Shown: positions 26,261 to 35,865, counted from the first letter of the stretch. The stretch is DNA of 64,000 bases from Zymomonas mobilis subsp. pomaceae ATCC 29192 (GCF_000218875.1 NC_015709.1:1495001-1559000), one strand, 5' to 3'. A program made the numbers and translations. The notes: generated by a model not told the origin, from the sequence alone.

Positions 26261-28461
26261 AAATCAACCTGCATCGAAGCCCGCACTGAACGCGGTGCGC
26301 CTAAGGTTCCAGTACCGCTACCTGTGCTATTGTAACCATTTTGGCTACTCGGTGTGATATTAGCCCAATAATGTGCATCAGTTATATTATTGACATTAAG
26401 ACGCCATGTCATATGGGTACCTCTAACCTCTCTTGAATAGCGGATGCCTAGATTAGCTACTGTATAACCCGCGACATAATCCGTATTGCTATAGTTACCG
26501 GGTTTTCGATTGGCATAATTAATATCGGCTGTCAGAGTGACTGATGGCATAATTGGTAGATGATATTCTAACAGTGCATTAAAAACGACAGGGGATAGCC
26601 CCAAAACTTTTTTATCATTTGTCAGTGCCGAACCGGTGTTGTGTACTTCTGGATCTAATAAGGCAATGCCGCCGTAAACTGTTAAATATCGTGTGATCGA
26701 TCCATCAGCCATAATTTCGACACCACGATTTCTTTGATTACCATGCAGTGCATAATAGCCATCGGCTCCAATATAAGCATAGGGACGGCGGATCTGATAA
26801 AGCGCCGCTCTCAAATTAATCCTATTTAAATTGATTTTATAACCTATTTCCCATTGAGTTGATCGGTAAGGCGACAAGCTTTCCCCAGCATTACGTGTTC
26901 CTGTTGGCGCATTATCCCCTTGCTGCAAACTATTAGAATAGGTGAAATAAGCTGTCATATTTTGTTTGGGTTTATAGAGTAAACTAGCGATAGGGCTTAT
27001 TCCACTGGCATTATAATGCCCTGTCACGCCACCAGACTTATTGTAATTAGTCGTACTAATCCAACTTTGACTAGCAACGGCTTGAATAGCCCATTGGGGG
27101 GTAAACTCGATCTTGTCACCAAACGTAATAGATTGCTGTGTCGTATGAACGGAGCGATATCTATTGGTAAAGCTAGGAAATGTTGGCTCAGAAAAAATCT
27201 GTGGGTGATTAATAGAGGCTGTGCCCAGGGTTACGGGGCCCTTTTGATAGGGCGTATAGCGATCCCAGAAAAAACCTGAGGTCCCCAGTAGAATGGAATG
27301 GGCTACGCTACCAGTATGTAAGGAACCATTTAAGGTAACATTTTCACTTAGAATAGTATCAAGACTATAAGTAGTTATGGCTGCGGTACTTTTATAATCT
27401 CCCTCGTTGTTAATAAGGGTATTATTGATTGCTGTTGAAGCGCGGTCATTTCTTTCCCGTAGAATGCTGGCTTTTAAATGCCAATTTGCGTTAAAATCAT
27501 GGCGTAAACTACCACTTACAATAAAGGTTTTGTTGTTATCACCTGCATAAGACTGACCATATCCTACTGTTTTAGGATTAGGCGCGGTTGGAAAATTTAC
27601 ATTCGAAGCTAAAGCAAAGGTGCCGGGCAGTCCCATATCAACATAATGATAGCCACTAATATTCGTCTCAAGGACGGTATCCGGTGAAAAATGTACATCG
27701 AAAGCAAGACTTGCCAACTGGCGTTTTAGCTGACTATTTTTAATATAGTATTTTCCATCCTGTTCCAGAAGGTTAAGGCGATAGCCAAATTTTTTCTCTG
27801 GATCAAAAAAACCTCCGACATCAATATGTCCGGACCACGTATTTTTAGATAAATATTGAACATTAATTTGGCGGAGATTTTTTTCAGTAGGACGTTTTAA
27901 TACATAATTAAAAGTACCAGCCGGACTGGTCGGACCATAAAGCGCCCCTGAAGGACCATTTAAAACTTCGATTTGCTCAAATTGTTCAGTTGGATAATCG
28001 GTAGTTGCAGCAATATTTAACCCGTCAATAAATGTATTTTGAACAACCCCAGCTTGCATACCGCGCGTTTGTGGTCGGATATTTTCCCCTTGGATAGAGG
28101 GTATAAGACGAAACACTTCACGGACACTTATCAGCTGCTGATTTTTTGATAAAGCAACAGGTACGGCATCAACAGAATAAGGCGTATCAAGGACAGAGGT
28201 TTTTCCAAAGGGCGTAAGGTTGATTTTGTTAACGCGGTAAGGTGAAAGTGTGACCAACAGATCTTTTTCTGTATTTTCTTCTGCATAAGCCATTTGAGAG
28301 GAGAATAGAGTGAGCGTCGCAAAACTTAAGACGACTAGATTTCTCTTTTTATTGAATACTTTAAGATAATATTTAGAATATTTTGAGTCGATAGTATAAT
28401 TTTGAATCTTATCAGATATTCTTGTTTTTATTGTGTAGGCTGAATGTTTTATCATTATCAT
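26257..28461 (-). CDS. TonB-dependent outer-membrane receptor 1
   Basis: A 734-residue receptor: signal peptide (VVLSFATLTLFSSQMAYA near residues 43-60), plug domain (PYSVDAVPVAL, LIPSIQGENIRPQTRG, VLNGPSGALYGPTSPAGTF) and a 22-strand barrel ending with a terminal aromatic pattern (RSVRASMQVDL). It is overlapped by the ModA-like gene, so the pair should act on the same ligand. Plug blocks match those of the second receptor at 47750. The first codons ATGATAATGATAAAAC coincide with half of a Fur-like box. A nif terminator separates it from nifW, so it has its own promoter. Ligand: a molybdenum or iron chelate is inferred. Confidence 0.88.
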   Translation of the reverse strand: MIMIKHSAYTIKTRISDKIQNYTIDSKYSKYYLKVFNKKRNLVVLSFATLTLFSSQMAYAEENTEKDLLVTLSPYRVNKINLTPFGKTSVLDTPYSVDAVPVALSKNQQLISVREVFRLIPSIQGENIRPQTRGMQAGVVQNTFIDGLNIAATTDYPTEQFEQIEVLNGPSGALYGPTSPAGTFNYVLKRPTEKNLRQINVQYLSKNTWSGHIDVGGFFDPEKKFGYRLNLLEQDGKYYIKNSQLKRQLASLAFDVHFSPDTVLETNISGYHYVDMGLPGTFALASNVNFPTAPNPKTVGYGQSYAGDNNKTFIVSGSLRHDFNANWHLKASILRERNDRASTAINNTLINNEGDYKSTAAITTYSLDTILSENVTLNGSLHTGSVAHSILLGTSGFFWDRYTPYQKGPVTLGTASINHPQIFSEPTFPSFTNRYRSVHTTQQSITFGDKIEFTPQWAIQAVASQSWISTTNYNKSGGVTGHYNASGISPIASLLYKPKQNMTAYFTYSNSLQQGDNAPTGTRNAGESLSPYRSTQWEIGYKINLNRINLRAALYQIRRPYAYIGADGYYALHGNQRNRGVEIMADGSITRYLTVYGGIALLDPEVHNTGSALTNDKKVLGLSPVVFNALLEYHLPIMPSVTLTADINYANRKPGNYSNTDYVAGYTVANLGIRYSREVRGTHMTWRLNVNNITDAHYWANITPSSQNGYNSTGSGTGTLGAPRSVRASMQVDL

Positions 28462-28657
28462 TTGTCAACCCTGTGTTTCTATTCACAAGGGTATTAAATT
28501 TTTTAATTTTATTAGTCAATTATTTTTTGTAATTTAATAACATTTTTTATAAAAAACATATTATATTATATATTTTTCATATTAAAATACTGGAAAATCA
28601 GTTAGATATACGATTAAAATGATTACTTAAAATTAATATGAAAAGACTTATAAATAC

Positions 28658-28693
28658 AAAAGAGGCTTGTGGTTAAAACAAGCCTCTTTTTTT
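28658..28693 (-). terminator. Rho-independent terminator after nifW
   Basis: AAAGAGGCTTG at 28659-28669 pairs with CAAGCCTCTTT at 28679-28689, with A/T runs on both outer sides. It sits 11 bp after the nifW stop and closes the iscA-nifU-nifS-nifV-nifW unit. The symmetry suggests it can also act on the plus strand. Confidence 0.85.
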
Positions 28694-28703
28694 ATTACTT
28701 GCG

Positions 28704-29042
28704 TTACTGCTTTTCTGGAGGGAGTTTTAAAGAAGATAAACTAACCATGGGTAAAGTAGCAGGTTTGACAGCATTTTTGTGGACCTGAAACACTCTTTCT
28801 TCCATCGGTGAAGATTTTGTAAAATCAGTGTAAGCTTGAGTCAGATGGCGTTTATAAAGGGTCCGCTGTTCGTCATCATTTAATGTTTTTTCACTCTCTT
28901 GGCTATCTTCAAGGTAAGTGTGCATCCGTCGTAGAATATGGAGGCGGGCAACGTTAAGAATTTTAGAATCATAGGGGACTTCAAGCGTGTTGAAAAACTC
29001 TTCAGCAGAAGAAAGTCCACGTAGGGTATCAACAAAAGACAT
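28704..29042 (-). CDS. nifW: Nitrogenase-stabilising protein NifW
   Basis: A 112-residue protein that protects or helps mature the MoFe protein, mainly under oxygen. Conserved blocks are LRGLSSAEEFFNTLEVPYD near the start, VARLHILRRMHTYL, and KRHLTQAYTDFTKSSPMEERVF. It is the last nif gene before a strong terminator and lies 97 bp after nifV. Length is normal for the family. Confidence 0.92.
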   Translation of the reverse strand: MSFVDTLRGLSSAEEFFNTLEVPYDSKILNVARLHILRRMHTYLEDSQESEKTLNDDEQRTLYKRHLTQAYTDFTKSSPMEERVFQVHKNAVKPATLPMVSLSSLKLPPEKQ

Positions 29043-29139
29043 ACTATCTCCTTGAGAGGATTATGGTGCAGCCGGAAGAAAGATAACACAGAATCAAAAG
29101 CCTTTATAAAACAGCAAAGAGCTATCTAAAGAATGCTGT

Positions 29140-30312
29140 TCAATTCTGACTTTCTGGTGTTAACGGAATAACCTGTTGTTGTATCAACCTAGTATAAAGA
29201 TCGGCTACCTCTTCTAGTTTAACGGTTCTTTTGTTCTGGATTGCTCGAGAACGAACCTCTGCGAGTAAAGCTTCCGTAATTTTTTCCTCACTCTTGATGC
29301 CTAATAGCTCAAGCGCATGGCGCATAGCCGCACGACCGGAATGTTTACCCAAGACGATTTCTCTATTTCGGCCAAATTGGGTAGGATCAAGCGCTTCATA
29401 AGTAGAAGGGTCACGCAATAAACCAGAAACGTGAATACCCGATTCATGGCGAAAGACAGAATCGCCTACAATTGCTTTATCAGCAGGAATAGCCCTTCCT
29501 GCAGCCTGTGCAACACAATGCGCTAATGATCCCAGATGTTCGGTTCGAACACCCGTTTTTTTATCTAGAAAACGACAGGCGGCGACAACTATTTGTTCAA
29601 GCGCCGCATTCCCAGCGCGTTCCCCTAAGCCTAAAACGGTAACACTGACCCCTGTTGCACCGCCTTTGATCGCGGCTAGGCTATTGGCGGTTGCTAACCC
29701 CATGTCATCATGGCCATGGAATTCTATATCCAGCATCGTATTTTCACGTAATTTTTTGATGATTTCATAGGTTGTGAAGGGATCAAGGACACCAAGCGTA
29801 TCCGCAAAGCGTAAACGGAAAGCGCCTGCTTCTGTAATGACGCCTAGAAGATCAATCAGAAAAGGTAGTTCTGCCCGACTAGAATCTTCTGCACCAACAG
29901 AGACATTAACACCTTTATCCCGAGCATAACCAATAACATCTCTTGTCATGGACAAGAGTGCTTCTGGTGATAAATCAGGAAATTTAGCGGCCATTTGTTG
30001 GGGGGAAGAGGAGACCGAGAGATGAACGGTTTCAACACCTGTTTGTAGGGCTAAATCTACATCATGACGGGTCATTCGGCACCAAGGAATAATACGCGCA
30101 TGCGATACCTGCTGTCGAATTTTTATGATGGCGTCTCTTTCCGCTGCCCCCATAGCCGGAATACCGGCTTCAATTTCGTCAATACCCGCTTCATCCAAGG
30201 CTTTCGCAATGGCTAGTTTTTCAGACAAGGTAAAGGCTACACCCGGAGCCTGTTCGCCGTCACGTAATGTGGTATCATTAATGATTAAACGTCTATCATT
30301 ATTAGGGGACAT
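29140..30312 (-). CDS. nifV: Homocitrate synthase NifV
   Basis: A 390-residue enzyme that condenses acetyl-CoA and 2-oxoglutarate to homocitrate, the organic ligand of FeMo-co. N-terminal catalytic motif [16 protein letters not shown], metal ligands in [15 protein letters not shown] (about residue 195), and [11 protein letters not shown] are visible. The Leu-sensitive regulatory domain of isopropylmalate synthases is absent, as expected for NifV. It follows nifS after a 90-bp gap and precedes nifW. Confidence 0.95.
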   Translation of the reverse strand: MSPNNDRRLIINDTTLRDGEQAPGVAFTLSEKLAIAKALDEAGIDEIEAGIPAMGAAERDAIIKIRQQVSHARIIPWCRMTRHDVDLALQTGVETVHLSVSSSPQQMAAKFPDLSPEALLSMTRDVIGYARDKGVNVSVGAEDSSRAELPFLIDLLGVITEAGAFRLRFADTLGVLDPFTTYEIIKKLRENTMLDIEFHGHDDMGLATANSLAAIKGGATGVSVTVLGLGERAGNAALEQIVVAACRFLDKKTGVRTEHLGSLAHCVAQAAGRAIPADKAIVGDSVFRHESGIHVSGLLRDPSTYEALDPTQFGRNREIVLGKHSGRAAMRHALELLGIKSEEKITEALLAEVRSRAIQNKRTVKLEEVADLYTRLIQQQVIPLTPESQN

Positions 30313-30402
30313 GACGACTGTTCTCTATCTGATGCGTTTTGACGATCTTGTAATTATTGATTATACTATGGGATAGTATATGTTACAAGATTGCGCTATA
30401 AA

Positions 30403-31551
30403 TCATCGTTGTTTTTTAAAATTATTAATAATAGCCGGCATGACGCTCAAAACATAATCGACATCTTCTTCTGTATTATCACGCGAAAAGGAAAAACGAA
30501 TAGCGCCATGGGCAAACATATAAGGGACTTTCATCGCGCGAAGGACGTGTGAAGGCTCCATTGAACCTGAAGCGCAGGCTGATCCTGAAGAAGCAGCGAT
30601 ACCGGCCTTATTTAAAAAAGTTAAAATGGCTTCCCCCTCAATATGCTCGAAGGCAATATTGAGGGTATTGGATAGGCGATTTTCTTTATCGCCGATGACC
30701 ATACTGTTACTGATAGAGTGTAACAACCCTTGTTCCAATCTATCGCGTAATGGCTGAATATAGGCATTTTCTGCCGATAAATGAGCAGCAGTTAGTTGGG
30801 CCGTTACCCCTAAACCAACAATCGCAGGCATATTTTCAGTACCCCCTCGACGGCCACGTTCTTGATGGCCGCCCCTGATAAGAGGCTGTATCTTTATTCC
30901 TTTACGCACATAAAGAGCGCCGATGCCTTTTGGACCATGAAGTTTATGACCAGACAGCGAAAGCATATCTATATCAGAATTTTTTAGATCAATGGCTATC
31001 TTTCCAACGGCTTGCACGGCATCGGTATGGAATAAAGCCCCTGCTTCACGGGCTATTTTACTCAGCTGGGCAATGGGGAAAATAACACCTGTTTCATTAT
31101 TTGCCCACATAAAGGAAACGAGAGCCGTGCGTGGGCTTAATGCTGCCCGATAAGCTTCTATATCAAGGTGGCCATTAGCTTTTACCGGAATATAATGGAC
31201 TTTTATTCCGCGATTTTTTTTCAACCATGCACATAAACTTAATATAGCCGGATGCTCGACCGCGCTGGTGATGATTTCATCCCGGTCAGGTTGCATCGCT
31301 AAAGCGGAAAGAATAGCGGTATTATCAGATTCAGTCCCCCCGCTTGTATAGATAATTTCTTGCTCGAAGGCGGCACCCAGCAAATTTTGAAGATGCTGTC
31401 GAGCCGACCTTAAAGCTGTTTTGGCTTCTGTTCCAAAATGATGAAGGGAAGACGGATTTCCGAAATTTTCTGTGAAGAAAGGCAGCATGGCTGCTACAAC
31501 TTCAGGATCAACGCGTGTAGTAGCATTATTATCGAGATAGACTGATCTCAT
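30403..31551 (-). CDS. nifS: Cysteine desulfurase NifS
   Basis: A 382-residue PLP enzyme that removes sulfur from cysteine for nitrogenase Fe-S clusters. The PLP lysine lies in SLSGHKLHGPKGIG (about residue 200) and the persulfide Cys in SSGSACASGSMEPSH (about residue 327). The N-terminal MRSVYLDNNATTRVDPEV is typical of the NifS branch. It lies downstream of nifU and iscA with a 72-bp gap. Confidence 0.95.
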   Translation of the reverse strand: MRSVYLDNNATTRVDPEVVAAMLPFFTENFGNPSSLHHFGTEAKTALRSARQHLQNLLGAAFEQEIIYTSGGTESDNTAILSALAMQPDRDEIITSAVEHPAILSLCAWLKKNRGIKVHYIPVKANGHLDIEAYRAALSPRTALVSFMWANNETGVIFPIAQLSKIAREAGALFHTDAVQAVGKIAIDLKNSDIDMLSLSGHKLHGPKGIGALYVRKGIKIQPLIRGGHQERGRRGGTENMPAIVGLGVTAQLTAAHLSAENAYIQPLRDRLEQGLLHSISNSMVIGDKENRLSNTLNIAFEHIEGEAILTFLNKAGIAASSGSACASGSMEPSHVLRAMKVPYMFAHGAIRFSFSRDNTEEDVDYVLSVMPAIINNFKKQR

Positions 31552-31623
31552 GCCTCTTCCACCTCTCTTCTTCTATTTCGGGGATAGAGTGGTTGAACTA
31601 TCCTTATATCTGGCTTTAAGATC

Positions 31624-31866
31624 TTAGTGACCCGGCGGAACCGGAATAACCCGTAAGGGAACACCAACCTGCTCTATCAATTTTTTTTGAATGCCGTGAA
31701 CTGTAAGGGTGGCCAACTGACATTGTACGCAATTACCGGTCATTCTGACGATAACTTTATTTTCTTCAATACAAACGAGTTCACAATCCCCGCCATCTTT
31801 TTTGAGGGTTGGACGTAACTCTTCAAGAGCGTTTTCAATAGCCTGTTTGTGCTGCTGTAAAGGCAT
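31624..31866 (-). CDS. nifU: NifU C-terminal-domain protein (short NifU)
   Basis: An 80-residue protein equal to the C-terminal Nfu-like domain of NifU: EELRPTLKKDGGDCELV and the cluster motif GNCVQCQLATLTV (CXXC, near residue 45). The IscU-like scaffold and the central [2Fe-2S] domain of full-length NifU (about 300 residues) are missing, and no remnant is seen upstream. With IscA next door it may carry preformed 4Fe-4S clusters, with scaffolding done by a genome-wide SUF or ISC system. It is part of the iscA-nifU-nifS operon. Confidence 0.9.
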   Translation of the reverse strand: MPLQQHKQAIENALEELRPTLKKDGGDCELVCIEENKVIVRMTGNCVQCQLATLTVHGIQKKLIEQVGVPLRVIPVPPGH

Positions 31867-31997
31867 TATGGAAGCCCTTTTCGTTGATTTGGCCCTGATC
31901 TTTACTATAGGGCGAGGAAGGGATCGGCTGTTTTTTAACAGCCCCTCAGTCGCTAACAGGTCTCTGCCTTATAAAGGCAAAGTGCTTCGTTCTTATT

Positions 31998-32318
31998 TTA
32001 GTTGAAAGATTTCCCACAGGAACATTTTGAACCTGCATTCGGATTGTCAAAAGTAAACCCTGACTCTTCAAGGCTTGTCACAAAATCAATCTTGGTCCCC
32101 TTAAGAAGGGGAATGCTATTTTCTTCGACAAAAACCTTAAAGCCATTCTCTTCAACAACCGCATCCCCTGCTTCCGGTTCAATCGCAAGAGCCATCATGT
32201 ATTTAAGACCTGCACAACCACCCGTTTCAACCATGATACGGATACCTTGTACAGAATCAGGGGCTTCTACCAGCGAAGAACGGATAGCATTAGAGGCAGT
32301 TTCGGTCAGATTGATCAT
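31998..32318 (-). CDS. iscA: HesB/IscA-type Fe-S carrier, nif-associated
   Basis: A 106-residue A-type carrier. The three cluster Cys are visible: GGCAGLKYMMAL (about residue 34) and CSCGKSF at the C-terminus (CXC). Family length and the VETGG.AGL pattern fit IscA(nif). It is the first gene after a sigma-54 promoter and UAS, so it is under NifA control together with nifU, nifS, nifV and nifW. It probably delivers iron or clusters to nitrogenase components. Confidence 0.92.
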   Translation of the reverse strand: MINLTETASNAIRSSLVEAPDSVQGIRIMVETGGCAGLKYMMALAIEPEAGDAVVEENGFKVFVEENSIPLLKGTKIDFVTSLEESGFTFDNPNAGSKCSCGKSFN

Positions 32319-32360
32319 CGCAGTTTCCTGTCGTTGAGTAGTCTCTCAACTCAAGATTCA

Positions 32361-32376
32361 AGCAAAGATCATGCCA
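32361..32376 (-). promoter_or_regulatory. Sigma-54 promoter of iscA-nifUSVW
   Basis: On the minus strand: TGGCAT-N5-TTGCT, with GG and GC elements exactly 10 nt apart. It lies 43 bp before the iscA start and has an exact NifA site further upstream. Confidence 0.85.
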
Positions 32377-32461
32377 TATTTTTTAAAAGCTATTCTCTTT
32401 AGAGTTTTTTTAAGCGGGAATGGCTAAAATGTTAGATTGTCATCTTTAAGCCAGAAAATTT

Positions 32462-32477
32462 TGTCGACTTTATAACA
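32462..32477. promoter_or_regulatory. NifA upstream activator site (iscA operon)
   Basis: TGT-CGACTTTATA-ACA, an exact TGT-N10-ACA match, 85 bp upstream of the -24 element of the iscA promoter and just after nifQ. Confidence 0.8.
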
Positions 32478-32537
32478 AGAAGACAAAATATTTTTCTCAA
32501 AACTCGTTTCTATTTTTTGTAGATGCATAAAATAAGC

Positions 32538-33125
32538 TTATTTATGAGAAAGAAGGCTTTTCCCTTCTTCATCACCAAAGCAGAGATCTGTATCTTCACA
32601 TTCACTGCAAATCGGGGATGGGCATAAGCCATAGCCTTCATCGCGACAAATTATACGGAAAAGGAATTTTTTCCATTTCATATCGGCCCCGTTTCGGTTG
32701 GCCAAAGGTTCAAAATAGCGTTCCATTAACCAGCCAAGCTCGCGACGATTACGCAGACCCAAATCCTGCCATAGATGGTGGGGCGCCATAGAACGACGCG
32801 CTATCATGCCCGCTAAAAGATATTCTGTCCGAGAATCGTTAGTTGTATTGCGGCATAATAAATCACGCAGATAACGTTCATCATCGTCACATTCTGGGGC
32901 TTTATCTGCTTTATATTTTTCAAATAAAGGCAAGGCATGAGGAAAATAATTCTCAATGACACTGAGCATTAATTCACCACTAATGCCGAGAGTTTCAGAA
33001 AGAGAACAATCGCGTTTTTCGGCCTCTTCCATACTGAGTGCAATAATAGAGGCCAGCACATGACTCTCGAACCGATCACAGATACCCGTTTCGGCTTGTG
33101 ACATTAATTGTTCATAGATATTCAT
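32538..33125 (-). CDS. nifQ: NifQ, molybdenum donor for FeMo-co synthesis
   Basis: A protein of 195 residues. The C-terminal cluster motif C-X4-C-X2-C-X5-C (CPSPICSECEDTDLC) is exact; in NifQ it binds a Mo-Fe-S cluster that supplies molybdenum to NifEN/NifH. The ATG at 33125 is chosen because it gives the normal N-terminus (MNIYEQLMSQAETG) and follows GGGGAAAG; an upstream in-frame ATG overlaps the ferredoxin gene. It is the last gene of the nifHDKENX run. It ties the nif pathway to the Mo uptake and storage genes here. Confidence 0.93.
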   Translation of the reverse strand: MNIYEQLMSQAETGICDRFESHVLASIIALSMEEAEKRDCSLSETLGISGELMLSVIENYFPHALPLFEKYKADKAPECDDDERYLRDLLCRNTTNDSRTEYLLAGMIARRSMAPHHLWQDLGLRNRRELGWLMERYFEPLANRNGADMKWKKFLFRIICRDEGYGLCPSPICSECEDTDLCFGDEEGKSLLSHK

Positions 33126-33169
33126 ATGCTTTCCCCGTCTTATTCTTACAATGACTGTATAGGACGCGC

Positions 33170-33454
33170 TTAAGCGGCACCGTGTGTTTGGCTTTTGGTC
33201 GGACAAACACGGGCACAAGCACTACACCCGATACAGGCACCGCCATCAAGAACTGTCATAACACTTTTGACGATATCACCATCATCATCATCTTCAGGAT
33301 CAATCAAGGTACCTTCTTCATCGACGCCATAAAGCCCTAAAACATTATGACCACAAACTTTATAACACCGTCCACAGCCGATACAAAGTTCAGGGCTAAT
33401 AGACAAAAGATATTGCGGCTTCCATTCACGGCCGTCGCGCGTGTGAACGCTCAT
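33170..33454 (-). CDS. fdxB: nif-specific ferredoxin III (FdxB type)
   Basis: A 94-residue ferredoxin with two 4Fe-4S motifs: CIGCGRCYKVCGHNVLGL (about residue 21; the fourth Cys is replaced by the CGHNV pattern) and CIGCSACARVCPTKSQTH near the C-terminus. An acidic insertion (DPEDDDDGD) lies between them, typical of this nif ferredoxin. It lies between the NifX-associated gene and nifQ and may feed electrons to cofactor assembly. Confidence 0.92.
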   Translation of the reverse strand: MSVHTRDGREWKPQYLLSISPELCIGCGRCYKVCGHNVLGLYGVDEEGTLIDPEDDDDGDIVKSVMTVLDGGACIGCSACARVCPTKSQTHGAA

Positions 33455-33535
33455 GTATTCTTCCTTAAAATTTAGGGTAAATAATATTCCTGAGGGCGGT
33501 AAGGAGGGGTATCCTCAAAGAATACCCCCAATCTT

Positions 33536-34015
33536 TTAAGCCTGAGCAACCTCGGGAAACTGTTCCATAATCGCAATGGCATTATCCACTGCGCGGCAAC
33601 CTTCACAATTGAGGGCTGCTAAATCATCAAAACCAAAACGATGCACATCGCGTAGCGTTTTTGACAAAACCACCAATCGGCCAACAATCAAAAATACTCT
33701 TCCAAAACCTTCATGACTTAATTTCATGATCGGAGAAGCCATAAAACCCGTTTTTTCTTCTATTGCAAGGCCAACAGCCTGATAGAAATAATTAACACGA
33801 TCAACAGTTTCAGGATCCGGATCACCGATAATCGGAATGGCGCGTCGTTCTTCTTTGGTTATAATATATTCGGACAGGAGCTTTTCATCTTTCTTATTCT
33901 CCCATGCGCCAAACATATCTTCTGCCCGTATCCGGCCAACAAGCATCCGCATAAACGGCGTATTTAGATCATCCTTAACCGGATTTCCTTCAGCGCTATT
34001 CGTCGTCATCGTCAA
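33536..34015 (-). CDS. NifX-associated nitrogen fixation protein (DUF269)
   Basis: A 159-residue protein of the family regularly encoded after nifX. Conserved parts are [21 protein letters not shown] near the start, [17 protein letters not shown], and the [21 protein letters not shown] block. Its biochemical role is not settled; it probably assists FeMo-co transfer or stability. It overlaps the end of nifX by 20 bp, so the two are coupled. Confidence 0.9.
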   Translation of the reverse strand: MTMTTNSAEGNPVKDDLNTPFMRMLVGRIRAEDMFGAWENKKDEKLLSEYIITKEERRAIPIIGDPDPETVDRVNYFYQAVGLAIEEKTGFMASPIMKLSHEGFGRVFLIVGRLVVLSKTLRDVHRFGFDDLAALNCEGCRAVDNAIAIMEQFPEVAQA

Positions 34016-34499
34016 GAAAATCCATAGAACGTTGAGGAGATGCCATACCCATTGCTTTTCTCAGCCAAGGGGGAGGGTTACCTTTCATCATAGTTTGTAC
34101 GCGTTCTATGATGGAGGGAATGCTTTCCGCTGCTGGCAGTTTAATAGGATGAATACCCGCACTAACGACCTTGGCAGCGGCTGGGCCGCCGATAGCCAAA
34201 ATAAACAGTAAATTGCATCCCGCTAGTGCCTCTACTTTCGGGCCAATTTTATCTTCACCCTCAGTTTTATGGCTACCAGACTGATCAGAAGTACTGTTAA
34301 AACCTAATGCTTCTACAAAACGTGCATCATCGACAGTAACATCCCAGACTGCAAAACGACTGGCGCCACCAAAATGGGCATTCAAAGATTGCATATCCTG
34401 TGTTGCAATAGCTATCCGCAAGGTCGGCACTACCTCAGCAGTCACGGCAGACCCCTCGGGTGCATCAGAATCAATCAATTGCAGACGACGTTCAGGCAT
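33996..34499 (-). CDS. nifX: NifX, FeMo-co precursor carrier
   Basis: A 167-residue protein that holds NifB-co or the VK cluster between NifB, NifEN and NifDK. The NifX/NafY-like core starts at about residue 27 ([28 protein letters not shown]) with the cluster-binding HFG motif, here split for length: [17 protein letters not shown] 26-residue N-terminal extension precedes it and the tail is acidic (FLDDDDE). It overlaps nifN by 8 bp and the DUF269 gene by 20 bp. Confidence 0.92.
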   Translation of the reverse strand: MPERRLQLIDSDAPEGSAVTAEVVPTLRIAIATQDMQSLNAHFGGASRFAVWDVTVDDARFVEALGFNSTSDQSGSHKTEGEDKIGPKVEALAGCNLLFILAIGGPAAAKVVSAGIHPIKLPAAESIPSIIERVQTMMKGNPPPWLRKAMGMASPQRSMDFLDDDDE

Positions 34500-35865
34500 A
34501 AAGGTTCTCCTCTATTGGGGAATCAGGTTGTCCTTCAACAAAATCAGCCGGTTTTGGAGTATGCGTCTGATCTAAAAACAGATTAGCAACACGGAAAATC
34601 AAATCCTGTGTGCCTTGGTATCCCAGTGTAAGCCTTCGAGCATTTCCTATCCGATCAAAAATAGGGAAACCTACCCGAAATAAGGGGATGCCTAACCGTT
34701 TCGATGCCTGCCGACCATGGCTGTGCGTGATCAGCATATCGGCGCCTACTTCTTGTACCGCATCCTCAAAATCGGTCAGATCGCCTACAATAACTTTTTC
34801 TGTAGGAAGATCTTTCAGATGAGGGGAATTCGGCGTGGAAGAAACCGCAACAGAAACTTGAGCACCCATACTATTAAAGAAACGCGATAAGCTTACCAAT
34901 AGATCAGGGTCAGCAGCGATAGCTACCTTCTTGCCACCAAAATAGAAATGGCCATCTAACATCGCATCAACTAACTGACTACGCTGACGACGATAGCGTA
35001 CAGGAATCGATTTACCCGAAAGACGGGCTAATAAAGCCATCAATTGATCGGATGCTGTAAGACCCGTTAAATCAGGAAATAAAGTGGTGGGAACACCCGT
35101 CAGACTTTCCAATAAGTCTGCTGGCTTCCGCATATGCTCACCAATGGCAATTGTATGAACGGCACGGGCCATATTGGCCACTTCTTCCATACGGGTGCCA
35201 CCCATTGTGGTAGACATCCAATTCTCAGGAACATGACCATCTAAAGAACCGGAAATATCAGGTAGAATAACCGGATATAGTCCAAAGCTTTCGATTATAT
35301 CCCTTAAAGCTTCAATATCGGCAGCTGTTTGATGAATACCGGGTAAAACATTGATTTGCTGGAAAGAGGTAACGTCTGTCGTCCAAGGAATAACGACATC
35401 ATCAATAATAGCTGATACGGCATTAGCCCAACCATCTTCCAGCGCCCCAGAATAATCAGGGGTCGCGGCAAAAGTGATTTGACGGCTAGCAAGATCGGGA
35501 TTGCGCGCCCGTATATCTTTTAAAGCGCCGATATAATCTTCACCGCGGGTTTCCACCAAGGCGGTAGAAGCCACCCCAATAAAACGCGGATTTACCCTCG
35601 CTGTAAGATTAAGCAAGGCTTCTTCCAGATTAGAGTGGCCACCAAGAATAGTGGACACTTCATTCATCGCCGTTGTTTGCAGCGGAATAGCTTCTTTAAA
35701 ATGTCGAACCGCTAAAACTACAGCAAATGAGGTACAGCCTTGAGACCCATGGAATAAAGGGATGGCCTGGTCGATCCCTAAAAAAGCAAGCGCTGCACCA
35801 AGAGGTTGAGAAGACTTTAACGGATTGATTGAGGCTGCGCGTTTACTTTCAATAACAATACTCAT
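34492..35865 (-). CDS. nifN: Nitrogenase cofactor scaffold subunit NifN
   Basis: A 457-residue subunit of the NifEN scaffold on which NifB-co matures to FeMo-co. Homologous to NifK: INPLKSSQPLGAALAFLGI and PLFHGSQGCTSFAVVLAVRHF near the N-terminus give the cluster Cys. It overlaps nifE by 4 bp (ATGA), consistent with 1:1 production. The usual DITHSHG motif appears as LITHSHGRQASKRLG near the C-terminus. Confidence 0.95.
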   Translation of the reverse strand: MSIVIESKRAASINPLKSSQPLGAALAFLGIDQAIPLFHGSQGCTSFAVVLAVRHFKEAIPLQTTAMNEVSTILGGHSNLEEALLNLTARVNPRFIGVASTALVETRGEDYIGALKDIRARNPDLASRQITFAATPDYSGALEDGWANAVSAIIDDVVIPWTTDVTSFQQINVLPGIHQTAADIEALRDIIESFGLYPVILPDISGSLDGHVPENWMSTTMGGTRMEEVANMARAVHTIAIGEHMRKPADLLESLTGVPTTLFPDLTGLTASDQLMALLARLSGKSIPVRYRRQRSQLVDAMLDGHFYFGGKKVAIAADPDLLVSLSRFFNSMGAQVSVAVSSTPNSPHLKDLPTEKVIVGDLTDFEDAVQEVGADMLITHSHGRQASKRLGIPLFRVGFPIFDRIGNARRLTLGYQGTQDLIFRVANLFLDQTHTPKPADFVEGQPDSPIEENLYA

